From assembly GCA_018806915.1 (NCBI GenBank), contig JAGKQI010000067.1, positions 124,001 through 188,000 of the forward strand: a stretch of 64,000 nucleotides of DNA, read 5' to 3'. The notes beneath the pieces are model-generated. The model ran no database searches and was not told the DNA's origin. It worked only from the letters and a program-made list of their open reading frames with translations. This document shows positions 11,606-23,285 of this stretch, piece after piece. Within the stretch, counting starts at the first letter, position 1, and each line of letters opens with the position of its first letter. The position numbers and the translations under genes were made by a program. This DNA comes from Phytophthora colocasiae. Taxonomy: Eukaryota; Oomycota; Peronosporomycetes; Peronosporales; Peronosporaceae.

Positions 11606-14600
11606 TCAGCTCTTTGCAACGTACAACGGCAGTCCGTAGCACACAGCAGCATGGCCGTTCAGGTACTTAAGCTTGCAGACATCTCGAGAGCTTTGCAGTA
11701 CCCGCGCCAGTGGTAAATTCTCCTTATTGTCCGACAAAAGCCACTCCTGCAGGACCTTGACACTCAGCTGGTCGATATCTCGGTCGGTGATATCCCAGAG
11801 CATTGCCAACACCGCCGGGCTACCAGTGCGCAAGTAAGCCAGGACAGCGCCACTTGGTCCAAAAATCCCCTCGCGCTCAAGACGTCCACTGCTGCAACCG
11901 AAGAGTAGTGCTGCGCTGCAGTTGGACTGCAGGCTAAGCACTTTGTCACTGTGCAAGTACAATTCGCCAGAGCCGTGACCGCAATAAATATACAGATCTG
12001 CGGCCAATAAATAATTTCTGCGGTAAGACATAGCAACGATAGCAATGGTGAGATCCTTTGACGAAGGGTAACGCCACTAGGAAATAAAAAACGCTTACCT
12101 CAGCTTGTCAGGGTCTGGGACTTCCCCAACGACTCCTTCCCAGCCATACGTTGCCGATCCTTTTATCAAAATCGGCCCCAACTCATTCTGCGTAGACTTG
12201 AGATCTCCAGCAGGGTTCAGCAAATATCTTACTCGGTCTCGTCGAATCACTGACGAAAGCTTGGCGTTCTGCACAAGCAGATCGAGGGAAGGCATACGAG
12301 ACACGCCGTTGCAGAGGCTTATCACGTCCAAGCCTTCCCATGGGAACTGCTGAAGCTGGTGATTCAAGATCAGTATCGTCGAGAACTCCGAGGAGGCTCC
12401 GCCTTCTGTGCTTGATATTAACTTTGCAGCGAGAGCAGCGTCACGGGCTGCAAGGAGGCGTTCAACAAGAGTCTTCTTTAGCCCAGCCGTGCTGAGTCCC
12501 TCAGCAGCAAGGTGTTGCTTTACCTCGCCGACCTTCATTCCGGCGATATTCTTCGTGCTCAACCCGATCAGGTTCGAATGAGTCACTTTGTGCAAGTTAA
12601 ATTCTGCACAATTCCTTGTTGTCCTGAGTACCTGGAGTGCCTCAATGGCCAATGAACTGGTTATGGGTATCCCCATTTCAGCTCCAATGTGTTTCAGCCC
12701 ATCGATCAACTCTCTGTCTGTGAGGCAATCCTGGGCATCAGCAAGAGCGCACAGCAGACTTTGATTCCTTTTCAATAACCGGGTCCGGCCAGTAGTAGCG
12801 TTGGTAAGCAGATCCCAGCAGCGTTGGATGACTTGAGTTTCAGTAGTGCTAGACCCTCCAACGAGCAAGCATCGCCAAAACCCGAGCGTTTCCTACAAAT
12901 ACCAGTGCATACAGGTTAGTTTTTTTGTAAGTGGAAAGGAAAGAACTCTGGATTCCGACCTGCATCGCGACAACTGTATCACCGATGCGTTTGTCAAGCG
13001 ATTTGCGGGTATTCCACCATTCTTTCTTTTGCTCAGTGTTCCATGTGCTCGCTTCTTCAGCTGTATGTCCAGATAGAATGTTCCTAGTAAGATAAGCCAC
13101 ATGTTAGTCTACACAGTTTGTTACCAGTGCGTTTGACTGCAGTGGTGTACCTGGAACTTTGAATAATGGTATCAATCTCGTGAATATGCTTTGCCCAGGC
13201 TACTTGAGGCAAGCGGAATGAGATTGGAGAGGAGCCGTTTGTCTACCACACGACACAAAGTAAGCACCCAGCGCTGAATAAATTCTGAATAAACTACGTA
13301 CCGGAAAACGTGAAATCACAAGCTCAGACGATAAGCCTATCATCAAAGAAACAATAGTCCAGTTGTCTGGCAGTTGCTGAACCTCACACGCGATATCCTG
13401 GGACATTCGTGCAAGGTGATCGGATGGATTTACCTGTAGCTCTTGCCTTGTTCTTGAACTAGTAACCAACGGCTCAAGCTGTTCCACTAAAGCGTTCTGT
13501 GAGGATGTATCCCTCTCTGTTTCAACAGAATCAGGGTATATTCCAGACGAATCACCACTTCCAGCATTTGCCATCAAAATGCTGCTCGCCCAAGAAAGAA
13601 AAGTAGCCCTCTCATCTTTCTCCACAGAACCAACTGCCTCACAAGCGTTTTCTTCAAATTCGGCGAAGTACGCCACTCCCAGAGCTGTCCGCAGTAAGTG
13701 TCTTAGGTGTGGAATCCCTAGGAGGTCTCCGAGCAACAGAGCTTCTTCCAAAGAAGCAATCGTTCGATCCAAGCTTGTAAATGCTCGTGGTGAGCCCGAG
13801 CGCAACAATCGCATGTTGATACACCCAAGTTCAAGCATACATTTCACTCGCTCCAAATGAACGCCACAGGACTTTAGCTCCCGTTTAAGTTTCTTCATCG
13901 AACGAAGCAGTGTCTCCACGGATGTGACGTCCGAAAAATCGATGGTTTGGCTTTGTAGACGGGTAAACTTGCGCCGGCAGCGAGCCTTGACTCTCCCCAA
14001 TCTTTTGGAAGATTGGTTTGCCTCAATCACCTCAATTGCTTCTGTATAACGCGCCATTGCTTCTTCTTGTCTGCCTTCGCTGAGATATACATCTCCGTGT
14101 TGCACAATTTCGTTACAATATTGCTCGACGAGAGCCACATCAGGATGTGGGCAGGGGTGGAGCGCAACAGCTACATCGCTAACGGCTTCTCCTGTCTTCA
14201 GCAGAGATATGGCCACTTTCGCCTTCTCCACATGATTTGATTTTCGCTCCAGCTCGGCGTACTCGTAAAATGGACTCCGACGGAAAAATTGTAGGCTGAG
14301 CCCTCCTACCAGGCGCATTGCCTCTGTCAAGTAAGCTGCAGACCTATAAAAGAGCAAGAGTGAGATGCGTTATACCAGCAAGTGTGGCAAAACAGTAGAA
14401 ATTTACCTGTGTGGCTGATCAGACATGCTGTACAAAGACGCTATCCGACACAGCAATACCTTTGCGGCCAACAGTAGGTCCCATGAGGAGCACTCCAGAG
14501 CCATAAAGTAGAGCAAATGGGTTGCTTTCCGCTGCTGGTTCTGTGTTATTGAGATCTCTGATGGTAGCTCGAAGAATTGAGCATCAGAGGGTGACGACGA

Positions 14601-17600
14601 GGCGGTAAACTTTTTCGCCATTTTCCAACAAATCCGTAGCGCAGACTTAACTTCCGCGATAGCGCAATTGCTTCGTCCTTCATGAAAGTGAATGTCTGAT
14701 AGTATCATGTGGACAAACAATTCTCGCATCCCTATTGCTTTCGCCACTGCTACAGCTTGGTCCTTCTTCACGCCCTGCTTTATTTGACTAAGTATAGTGA
14801 CGGTGTTGAATAAATGCTGGTATGCTTGATCTCTGATATCACCGAAATGGCATTTCTGTGCAGCAAGCAGCTGTCTATCAGCCTCCTCGAAGAGCTTCGC
14901 TTCAGTACTCAATTCCTTTGACGAGGCAAATATTCCTGCGTCAAGGTTCGAAGTAGTCCCTTCAGCGCCAACGTCAAGCACTGTAAGCAGTGGCGGGGGC
15001 ATGACATCTTGAGAGCTTTCAGACAACTGGAACGTCTTCAACAATTTTCGGGCAGATATTTCCAGTGGAGAACAGGATGTGAGAGACAATGCATTGCACA
15101 CGGATGTCAAACAGTGCACCATGTATGTTTTATCGAACAGAAATCCGAAAGAAACTTCTCCACTCCAGTACTCCAAGCACCGCTCAAAATCTTTAATCAA
15201 GATGTCTTCTTTGGTCGATACACTTCCAAAATCAACAGCATCATCTGATACTCCAGCATAGCTAGCCATGAGAGCAAGCTCCATCGTTATCACTCCCCGC
15301 CATCCATAAATCCCTCCGAGATCAACTCCAGCAACATCAGAAAAACTACGGAGATGCTCAGCAGCAACAGCCAAAGAGTCGCGCACCAGTAGGAGCTCCT
15401 TGATTGTGCTGCTAAACTTGCGTTCAGCGTAATAGGAGTAATAGATCTGCTTGTGCTTTACCAGAGAATGAGAGACATCCAAAAGGATTTTGTCAAATTC
15501 ACCGTTTGTCTCTGCCCCCGTCTTGATTTTCATCAACTCACCGGTCAAATATTCTTCAAGTACATCACACAAATGTGCACGAGTCCATGAGGTATCAACT
15601 TCACCTTCTGGACCAGCAAACTCCTTGCCTCGTAGGCTTACCACACTTTTAGTAGATGTCAGTCTGAAAGCGTCCCGAAATCTTCTCCACAGTTTTGTAA
15701 CTTGGTTCTCAGGAACTTGTCGAGCTTTAAAAATATGGGTGGTGTTATCCAAGAAGGTCTTAAACTCGTTTATGAGGGACGATTCTGAATCCTCACCCAC
15801 AAACTGCAACTCTTCCAAGGTACACAACACATATTTATCAACACTTGTTCGAGGGATTTCTTCGTGGATATGGCCACAGTACATGAGAGAATACCCCGTA
15901 AAAACTCGACACTTTGTCATATCTCCCACTTCGCGAAAACAATGTGCCAACAAAGAAGCAACCGCATCTACCTTCAGTTGAGCATGTGCCTTGTTCATGC
16001 CGTCTGTACTGTAGTTGCTGCACATGACGTACTCCAGGTAGCTTTCCACAAGTTCGAATGCCCCAAGCAGTGCTGAAATCGTATCTTGATAATTACCCGC
16101 TTTGCAACAACGTGTAGCACAATTGTAGCATTCGCGTGCAATTGAATTCAGATCACCAAGGACTCTCTGTAGAATCGATTCACTTATTTTTCCATCCATG
16201 GTTGCGTCATTAAGAAGTTCTCGAACGGAAGATACGTGTCGAGATATCACGTGCAGCACAGGTTTGGTTTCTGCCGTGGGATCTACCAGACAGCAACGCA
16301 CCGCAAGTATCACAGCCATTCGATGGAGTCGAACTTCTTCGAGGATCAGGGTTTCCACGATTTGTGTATCCAAGTCTGCACCTGCAACACGCAAATGTTT
16401 TAAAGCCGCACTAATTGCATCAAAGCTGTGACATTCATGTTAGTCGGAAATGAAACAAAGCTCTCATGCAAGAAAGGTAGAATTACGCACCTTGTGATGA
16501 CTTGGTGATACAGCTGATATCTCGCAGAATGCTGAGCATTGATAGCGTAATTAAATGCTTTCGACGCGCTTCTCCTCAACGTACGGGTCATGAACGGCAC
16601 AAACACAGGGAAGCCTTCGGGTCCTAGTGACACGAAGCTGAATGGAGTCAATGCCTCGAGTTTTTTCAGATAAACTCGTGCAACCTTTTCACACTGATCA
16701 GCCCAATTGATCGACGATCCATCACAGAGATCGCAAAGCATTCTCCCAGTACCAGCATCCAGTTTCTTGGCGATGACAGAGTTGTCACGGCGATCCGATG
16801 GAAAGTAGCAGTTTTCTTGATTTTCAGAGCTAAGTGCACTGAATAAAGCACTTGCAATAGAAAATAATAGGCACGCCTCGACCTGCTTTCCAGCATCTCC
16901 AAAATGCTGCGAGTATTGAACAGCATGTTCCAAAATCATTGCACTCCTCAAGTGCATCCCTGATAAATCGCAAACCACAGAGAAATGTTCGAGCCATTGG
17001 ATGTATTCCCATTGAAGACAATCAGACTGCCACGTAAAAGTCGCAGAATTAGTTTCAATCTGCAAAATAATATTCTCAGGCAATACAATACGTACGCTGT
17101 ACATGAGTGCTGAATTAAGGAATGCCGTACTGAGGATGTTCGCAGATCGATCATAAAACGTGTTTAGCTCCTTGAGTCCTTGCTGTGATCTCTTGGTTGC
17201 GCGTTCGTGCTGAACACCAACACGGTGAACCTACAAAACACAGTTAAAAGAGGAAACGTTGTTAATCATATCCCTGACTCACAAACTGGCGATGAGCACT
17301 GCTCACCTGTTGTATGAAGTACGACGAAGTGTAGTTTGAACATTTAAGCAGGAATGGCAGCGCTGTGGAACGGAATCGGAGGGCAGCACTTGATGAGTCG
17401 GTCTTTTGTTTGCTACCTTCTGCTATTGCTGCAAATTTCCACAGTATCCTGAAAGTACGTTCGCTGAACGAAGACGCTAGCTTTGCATCCTGGGTTTGTA
17501 AATGCGCGACCCACGGATCGAAAGTCAACTTTGCTACTTGCAACACCGCCTGCATTAATCAGCGTCAGTCAGGGAATCAGCCCGCATTGACAGATTTCTA

Positions 17601-18521
17601 GTATGCGTACCTCGTAGTTTTTTACAGCCGATAGCACTGAAACACACACATTCGTGTGACCCACCACCAGCCTGGTAAACTGAGCGGTGTGGGAACTTGT
17701 CGGCTTTGGAAATAATGCCACAAGCTCGATATGCTGCACCACGTTGCTCATACAAGCATTACTGCTGTTACATTGATCATCCAGCACTTTTGAAAACTGT
17801 GACTTCTCATCGCCTATTCCTTTGCACAATTTTGCATGCGCATTCCATAATCGAATGTGAACGCACGCTGCCACACAAGCCGCTGCTTCCTGCATCTACA
17901 TTTCGCCACAAGCAATAAATATTACGCCATCAATAGACTTAGCTCTCCTTTACTCACCGTCGGTATCTCGGCATATTTCTTGGCTAATTGATACAGTAGA
18001 TTATCCACCACAAAGTCTTCCAGTCTGACAGTATGCTCCAATGCACACACCACATACAGCGCCACACACCCTAGATCCATCGCCGCCACCAAATCAGCCA
18101 GCTCTGCATATCACCAACAGTTAGTATCGATTAAAAGTTTTAATTTAAATCCACAGTCAGGATAAAATTTGAACGGACCTTCGGCCTTGGCTGTAGCACC
18201 GCCTGTAGGCGCGTAAAGCTTCACAACACTCTGTGCCATCTTGGCTGCAAATACAGCGCCATTTTTGCTGCTGCTGCTCACTCGCTGGCGCTTCACGCTT
18301 CGCTCTTCAGTTAATGTCAGAGTCCAGTCTTTGTGGCGTTGCTCTATCGCCGAACAGAGCAAGTCTAAAACCCTGGAAGACGTAGATTTCGCGCTGATAT
18401 TACGCGCGATGGATGTTGCAATAGGCTTGAAGAGAGTCAGCACTCGCAGCGCAGCTCCGCGCCGCTGCACGAGCGCCAGAAGCTGCTCCCGCGAGGTGGT
18501 GCCATCATCCTTTCCGCCCAT
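11606..18521 (-). CDS. ESP1: separase (cohesin-cleaving cysteine protease) with an internal SAP domain
   Basis: Separase cleaves the cohesin kleisin to release sister chromatids at anaphase. Twelve exons fit: 18521-18179, 18103-17958, 17895-17611, 17549-17307, 17230-17096, 17059-16491, 16425-14407, 14343-13302, 13242-13151, 13083-12960, 12892-12099 and 12017-11606. All phases agree, giving about 2067 residues, normal for the family. Residues 1-1660 are alpha-helical, TPR-like. The C-terminal C50 protease domain shows FPWEGL, NGVSRMPSL, YLLNPAGDLKSTQ, GWEGVVGEVP, then LYIYCGHGSGELY (catalytic His about 1945), LLFGCSSG (catalytic Cys about 1972) and MLWDITDRDID. A SAP-like motif lies at about 1785-1815 (GLSTAGLKKTLVERLL). 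The last acceptor was chosen at 12018 because it restores the fixed spacing before LYIY. It is divergent from octanoyltransferase, 108 bp apart. Confidence 0.93.
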
Positions 18522-18629
18522 TTTTGCGCGAACTTAGTGTGGTAAGTACGGACTGGGCGCGTCATCTAGTCACTCATTCGCAATAATGACTTTTGGCGTT
18601 CAACCAAGTGACGCACTTGGAGTGCCAAC

Positions 18630-19472
18630 ATGAGCGTCCGGAACGGATGGAAGAGCTTTCTGGCCTCGGCGTCATCGATCACCAGAAAGCAGCCATGTCT
18701 GTCGGTTGCAAAATGCTCGACGCGACTCCTGTCCACTCAGCCTCAGCGTAAGTGCATCGCTTATCGCCTTGGTCGCGTCGAGTACGAGACTGCATGGGAC
18801 TGGCAGAAGCAACTCATTGAGCAGCGCGTACTGGCAATGCGCGGCGGACAGACAGTGGAGAAAGATGTGGTATTAATTCTGGAGCACCCAAGTGTGTACA
18901 CACTGGGTCGAGGTGGCACCATGGAGAACATCAAGTTCGATCCCGAAAAGGAGCACGTTAAGCTGGTGCGAACCGACCGCGGTGGCGAGGTGACGTACCA
19001 TGGCCCCGGACAAGTGGTGGTGTACCCGATTTTAGATCTTACTCAGCACAAGAAGGATCTGCATTGGTATCTCCGTCAGGTAGAGGAGGTTGTGATCCGC
19101 ATACTAGCAAAGTTCGACATTAAGGGCGAGCGCGTGGATGGACTTACAGGTGTCTGGGTGGAGGAGAAGCCGGGATCAGGTGATGAAGAGCACTGCAAAG
19201 GAAACTACGACCGTGAAATGCGCAAGATTTGCGCTGTTGGAACGCATGCCAGTCGCTGGGTAACCATGCATGGATTCGCACTGAACGTCACGACGGATTT
19301 GCGTGGGTTTGATCGTATCATCCCGTGTGGTATTGATGATCGCGCTGTCACGAGTATTGAGCGAATTCGACCGGACGCGACGGTCAAGGATGTGCAAGAC
19401 GCTGCTATCGAGGCTATCAGTGAGGTCTTCCACCTCGATATGGAAGACGTCGAAGCCAAGACGCCGCTGTAG
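18630..19472 (+). CDS. LIPT2: mitochondrial octanoyltransferase (LipB/LIPT2 type)
   Basis: Transfers the octanoyl group from acyl carrier protein to apo-proteins such as glycine cleavage H protein, the first step of lipoate synthesis. The gene is a single exon of 280 residues. The first about 40 residues are rich in Ser, Arg and Lys with no acids, a mitochondrial presequence. The family motifs are present in order: LEHPSVYTLGRG, RTDRGGEVTYHGPGQ (about residue 113), KDLHWYLRQVE, GVWV, KICAVG with the catalytic Lys (about residue 199), HGFALNV and IIPCGI with the catalytic Cys (about residue 233). Nothing is missing. It lies head-to-head with separase and tail-to-tail with the PPCDC gene. Confidence 0.95.
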   Translation: MSVRNGWKSFLASASSITRKQPCLSVAKCSTRLLSTQPQRKCIAYRLGRVEYETAWDWQKQLIEQRVLAMRGGQTVEKDVVLILEHPSVYTLGRGGTMENIKFDPEKEHVKLVRTDRGGEVTYHGPGQVVVYPILDLTQHKKDLHWYLRQVEEVVIRILAKFDIKGERVDGLTGVWVEEKPGSGDEEHCKGNYDREMRKICAVGTHASRWVTMHGFALNVTTDLRGFDRIIPCGIDDRAVTSIERIRPDATVKDVQDAAIEAISEVFHLDMEDVEAKTPL

Positions 19473-19555
19473 ATTGCATTCTACCTGTATTGGAAAGTTA
19501 TGTCCCGTTGGCGAGGGGTACATGGTGCAGTTGGTCGAGAGTGAAGGCAACGATA

Positions 19556-20381
19556 CTATCTACCCTTGCGAGACCTCCGTTTCCTGCGTACAATTAGAGT
19601 AAGGACACTTGCAACAAATGTGAATAGAGAAACGGCAATAACTATCCCACCAACAACTCCACAGGCCAGCTTCTTTTCGACAGGAGGGATCATCTTGTAG
19701 CCGAATTCATCCAGCACACGTAGCTGTTTAGCTGTAATCGGATGGGTCCACATATCTGTGTTCATTGCTGGCGCGTATATGAACGGCTTGGTGATGATCC
19801 ATGCCCGAGCAACGCAGGTCTGTTCAAATGGTGCATCATCGTCAGCAAGTATCACTCCCTACAGAAGAGTTTTACTCGACAACGTACGAGGAGATTGTCC
19901 GCCAGGCCATTCGCGAGTTTCCCAAGGGTATTTGCTGACATTGGTGCCAACAGCATCACGTCTGCCCAATCCTTTAACTGCAGCATTATAACAGTGAATA
20001 GCTGCAACCTTCCACCCAATTCACTCACGACGCACCTCAATGTGGCGCACGCTATCCCCAACGGCATTCCACACCTCCCACTCGTCCTCATCGCGCACAA
20101 CTGTAATTGCACCTTGACTTCCATCCAGCATCTGCGTTGCAGCTTGGAACTCCACCCATGCTTCCTCGTTGTAGCCCTTGGCGCGTTGCAGGAAGAAATC
20201 CGCCGACTTGGTCAGCACCACGCACACCTTCACTCGCAGAGCAACATCAGTCTTAAAAGCGCCAGCAACACTGCGATGCACCCACCTCAGCGGTCTTCGA
20301 TAGACGCACTGCGATCTCCGGCACCTTGACTGTCGCGACACTGCCGCTCGCACACAGCAGCACTCTTGGCTGCCTTGGCAT
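19556..20381 (-). CDS. PPCDC: phosphopantothenoylcysteine decarboxylase (HFCD flavoprotein) with a C-terminal transmembrane-like tail
   Basis: FMN enzyme of coenzyme A synthesis that decarboxylates phosphopantothenoylcysteine. Four exons (20381-20286, 20251-20036, 19977-19888, 19819-19556) join in phase 0 to 221 residues. Seen in order: the FMN-binding start VLLCASGSVATVK, the putative active His102 (SVRHIE), DWADVMLLAPMSANTLGKLA, DNLL-TCVARAW and the substrate Asn motif APAMNTDMW (Asn154), then IPPVEKKLACG (Cys187). In known enzymes this Cys continues as a D-x-G-x-G-A-M segment. Here it runs straight into about 23 hydrophobic residues (VVGGIVIAVSLFTFVAS...) and ends in a basic RRKRRSRKGR. 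The enzyme is therefore predicted to be tail-anchored, or altered. Its start is 65 bp from the divergent SNF2 gene. Confidence 0.88.
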
Positions 20382-20446
20382 ATTGTTGTTTTTACGTCGA
20401 GAGTGATGGTCATTAACCCAAAGTCAATACAGTAGCTCACTAAAAA
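20382..20446. promoter_or_regulatory. 65-bp shared divergent promoter region
   Basis: Only 65 bp separate the ATG codons of the PPCDC gene (minus) and the SNF2-macro gene (plus), so the two must share upstream control sequence and probably have 5' leaders overlapping each other. No specific motif is recognised. Confidence 0.5.
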
Positions 20447-23242
20447 ATGGACAAGCTTGTGCTGAAGCTGGAGCAGCATGGGCAGCAACCAACACCGCTG
20501 GCTGACCGGGTCAAGACCCAGCCAGCGTTGCTTGAGAACGTGACGATGCACGACTACCAGTTGACAGGGCTGCAGTGGCTGCTACGCAAGCACGAGCAAG
20601 GGCTGAACCCCATTCTTGGGGATGAGATGGGACTGGGTAAGACGCTGCAGGTCATTGCGTTCATTACAGCACTGGTGGCTGCCAATCAAGATCAGAAGAA
20701 AGAGGACGGAGATCGATTCTTGGTCGTCGCACCGCTCAGTGTTTTGCCCAATTGGATGGAACAGTTAGAACAGTTCGCACCGAGCATCTCGACAGTAATG
20801 TACATTGGACCCGCGAAAGATCGGGAGGCTACGCAAAGAACTATTGAGAAAAGCCCACCGGACCAGCCTTTAGTGGTGGTGACGTCGTATGAAATGCTGC
20901 TATTTGATCACGACTTCTTTCACAAAACAATGTGGGAGGTGGTAGTGATGGATGAAGGACACCGATTAAAGAACCCGAAAGGACAGCTACATGGAATCGT
21001 GTCGACCAGACTGCGGTCGAAGCACATGGTTATATTGACTGGAACACCCATTCAGAACGACCTGCAAGAGCTCTTTGCGTTGCTGTCGATCCTCAATCCG
21101 AGTTTATTCAACGACCAGAAGTTGTTTGAGACTACCTTTCAAGACTACTTTTCCGCCAAGGCACAGAGACTCGATGAGGATCAACAGACGAAGTCTAAAA
21201 GACTTAACAAAGCGGAGGAGCTCATGCGCCGACTACTGGCTCCGTTATTACTGCTTCGTACAGTGCAAGATGTTCAGGGGGCTTTTACACTGCCCCCATT
21301 GTCCGAAATGGTCGTGCATACACCAATGTCGGCGATGCAGCGTGCGTACTACAAAGAGGTTATTGCAAAGAACAGTGAAGTGCTGAATGGCGCTGCAAAA
21401 GCTCAAGGAAGCAGGTACGTTATACTTTGTCTTACTTTTTATGGTTGGTCTGACATTGTTTTGCCTTCCTGTAGGGTCCCGCTGATAAACATTCTACCAC
21501 AATTGCGGAAAGCATGCAACCATCCATATCTGTTTCCCGGTGCTGAACCGGAGCCATTTGAGGAAGGAAGCCACTTGTATGAAAACAGCGGCAAGCTCTT
21601 CGTGTTGCATCAGATTTTGCCCCGCCTGAAACAAGACGGCCACCGAGTGTTGCTTTTCAGCCAGTCCCCACCTTTCTTGGACATCATTCAAGACTTTCTC
21701 ACGCTCGAAAGCTTTGCGTACGAGCGGATTGACGGATCTGTACGCGGAAAAGAGCGTTGGCAATGCATTGAACGCTTCCGGAAGGACCCTGAAACGTTTG
21801 TGTTTTTAATCTCCACGAGAGCTGGAGGTTTGGGATTAAACTTGCAGAGCGCTGATACTGTCATTTTCGCTGACTCGGACTACAACCCGCAAACAGACCT
21901 TCAGGCGATAGCACGAGCATACCGGTTGGGGCAAACCAAGCCCATTCACGTGATAAAGTTTCTGTGCGCAAACACAGTTGAAGAAAGCATCTATCGGCGT
22001 ACTCTGAAAAAGATGCGCATGGCTGATCGAATCCGCAACCTAGCACGTCGGACTGACGACGACGGTGGTGAAACTGATGAAGACAGCAGTAAGACCTTAT
22101 TGGATATGATCCAGTTTGGACTTCATCGACTTATGCAAGGAGCTGCTGGTGAAGATGAAGATGCACTGATGATACCTCTGGAAGAAGGGTACATCCAACA
22201 CATCCTGGCTAGAAAATCTGTTGATCGAGCAGAGGAGATTGCAAGTTCCGGTGATGATGAAGTATCCATTGTGAAGAATGACAAACTGCTTGAATCTGGT
22301 GGAGATTTTCAGGAAGATAACATGTACTACTTTGAGGGGGAGGATTACACAAAAAATGTGAGTACTAAGGAACAAGATGCGGAGATACTCCAGAAACTCT
22401 GCCAAGACGCTGCAGGCAGCACAAAACGCCAGACAAAGGTATCCCGCAAGAAATATGAACAAGATGAAGATGAAGAAGAGGACGAAGATGAGGAGCAAAC
22501 AATTCTGAATGAAGCAGAGCAAGCTCGTAAACGAGAAGAACGTCGCCAAAAGGCGTTGGAGAAGAAGCTTGCGCAGTGGAAAGCCAACAATTACACCTCT
22601 ACAGTTATCAATGCTGTGAACCCTGGAGATGTATCTGTGCAGTCATCGCCGCGTTCTTCCAACGGACGAGATGGCTCGACGAATTCAGGTCGACTACTCT
22701 ACAAGTCTGGTGATGCCAGCCAGCCACCTCTCAACTTTCTATGCCCAAAACCACATATTATTGTTCACTGCGTCGACAACAGTGGTGTCTGGTGCCCTCG
22801 TGGATTCTTCCGTAGCCTGTCATCACTCTCGCCTACGATCCAGAAGCAGTATGAATCGGCTGGACGCAACGGTGACCTTAAGCTTGGCAGTGCACACTTG
22901 ATTCGTCTACCATCGCAAACTGCAACATCTACCGATGGATATGTGTGCCTGCTGGTGGTACAAGGTTTTAATGGGAAAAAGAAACAGCGTGGTCAAAATG
23001 GTGCTGGCACTGTGAAAATTGTTCGCCAAGGGAAGTCTTCGACCTTCCGTCTAAATGCGCTGGAGACTGCTTTGCAGGCGCTGGCGTATCGTGCTTTGGA
23101 GCTAGGGGCTACTGTTCACCTGCCACGCATCGGCTACGGTACTCCCAATTTCAACTGGTATGCTGTTGAACGTCTATTAGCACGCAACCTCCGTGACGTG
23201 GGGGTAGAAGCAACCATTTACTATTACTCTCGAAGAACTTAA
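20447..23242 (+). CDS. CHD1L: SNF2-family chromatin remodeller with C-terminal macro domain (CHD1L/ALC1-like)
   Basis: ALC1 is a nucleosome remodeller activated by poly(ADP-ribose), which its macro domain binds at DNA damage. Exons 20447-21414 and 21475-23242 give about 911 residues. Seen: Walker A GDEMGLGKT (residues 58-66); a DEAH-like box reading DEGH (about residue 169); LTGTPIQNDLQELF; helicase C motifs RVLLFSQ, STRAGGLGLNLQSADTVIF and RAYRLGQ; an acidic/basic linker; and from about residue 740 a macro domain with PRIGYGTPNFNWYAVERLL. The last motif closely matches the ALC1 macro end. The 60-bp intron has no in-frame stop, so unspliced mRNA would add 20 residues. DEGH instead of DEAH and RAYRLGQ instead of RAHRIGQ are small departures. 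Confidence 0.92.
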   Translation: MDKLVLKLEQHGQQPTPLADRVKTQPALLENVTMHDYQLTGLQWLLRKHEQGLNPILGDEMGLGKTLQVIAFITALVAANQDQKKEDGDRFLVVAPLSVLPNWMEQLEQFAPSISTVMYIGPAKDREATQRTIEKSPPDQPLVVVTSYEMLLFDHDFFHKTMWEVVVMDEGHRLKNPKGQLHGIVSTRLRSKHMVILTGTPIQNDLQELFALLSILNPSLFNDQKLFETTFQDYFSAKAQRLDEDQQTKSKRLNKAEELMRRLLAPLLLLRTVQDVQGAFTLPPLSEMVVHTPMSAMQRAYYKEVIAKNSEVLNGAAKAQGSRYVILCLTFYGWSDIVLPSCRVPLINILPQLRKACNHPYLFPGAEPEPFEEGSHLYENSGKLFVLHQILPRLKQDGHRVLLFSQSPPFLDIIQDFLTLESFAYERIDGSVRGKERWQCIERFRKDPETFVFLISTRAGGLGLNLQSADTVIFADSDYNPQTDLQAIARAYRLGQTKPIHVIKFLCANTVEESIYRRTLKKMRMADRIRNLARRTDDDGGETDEDSSKTLLDMIQFGLHRLMQGAAGEDEDALMIPLEEGYIQHILARKSVDRAEEIASSGDDEVSIVKNDKLLESGGDFQEDNMYYFEGEDYTKNVSTKEQDAEILQKLCQDAAGSTKRQTKVSRKKYEQDEDEEEDEDEEQTILNEAEQARKREERRQKALEKKLAQWKANNYTSTVINAVNPGDVSVQSSPRSSNGRDGSTNSGRLLYKSGDASQPPLNFLCPKPHIIVHCVDNSGVWCPRGFFRSLSSLSPTIQKQYESAGRNGDLKLGSAHLIRLPSQTATSTDGYVCLLVVQGFNGKKKQRGQNGAGTVKIVRQGKSSTFRLNALETALQALAYRALELGATVHLPRIGYGTPNFNWYAVERLLARNLRDVGVEATIYYYSRRT

Positions 23243-23285
23243 TCTCAAAAATCACTGAAAGCACAAGTAAGTTGTCGAGACAAAG

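Noticed and set aside
11764..12045. Alternative last separase exon in another frame
   Set aside because: It would lose the CGHG and GCSSG catalytic motifs; the acceptor at 12018 keeps them.
19820..19855. Extra PPCDC coding before TCVARAW
   Set aside because: Family spacing is DNLL directly followed by T-C-V-x-R-A-W; the acceptor at 19820-19822 gives exactly that.
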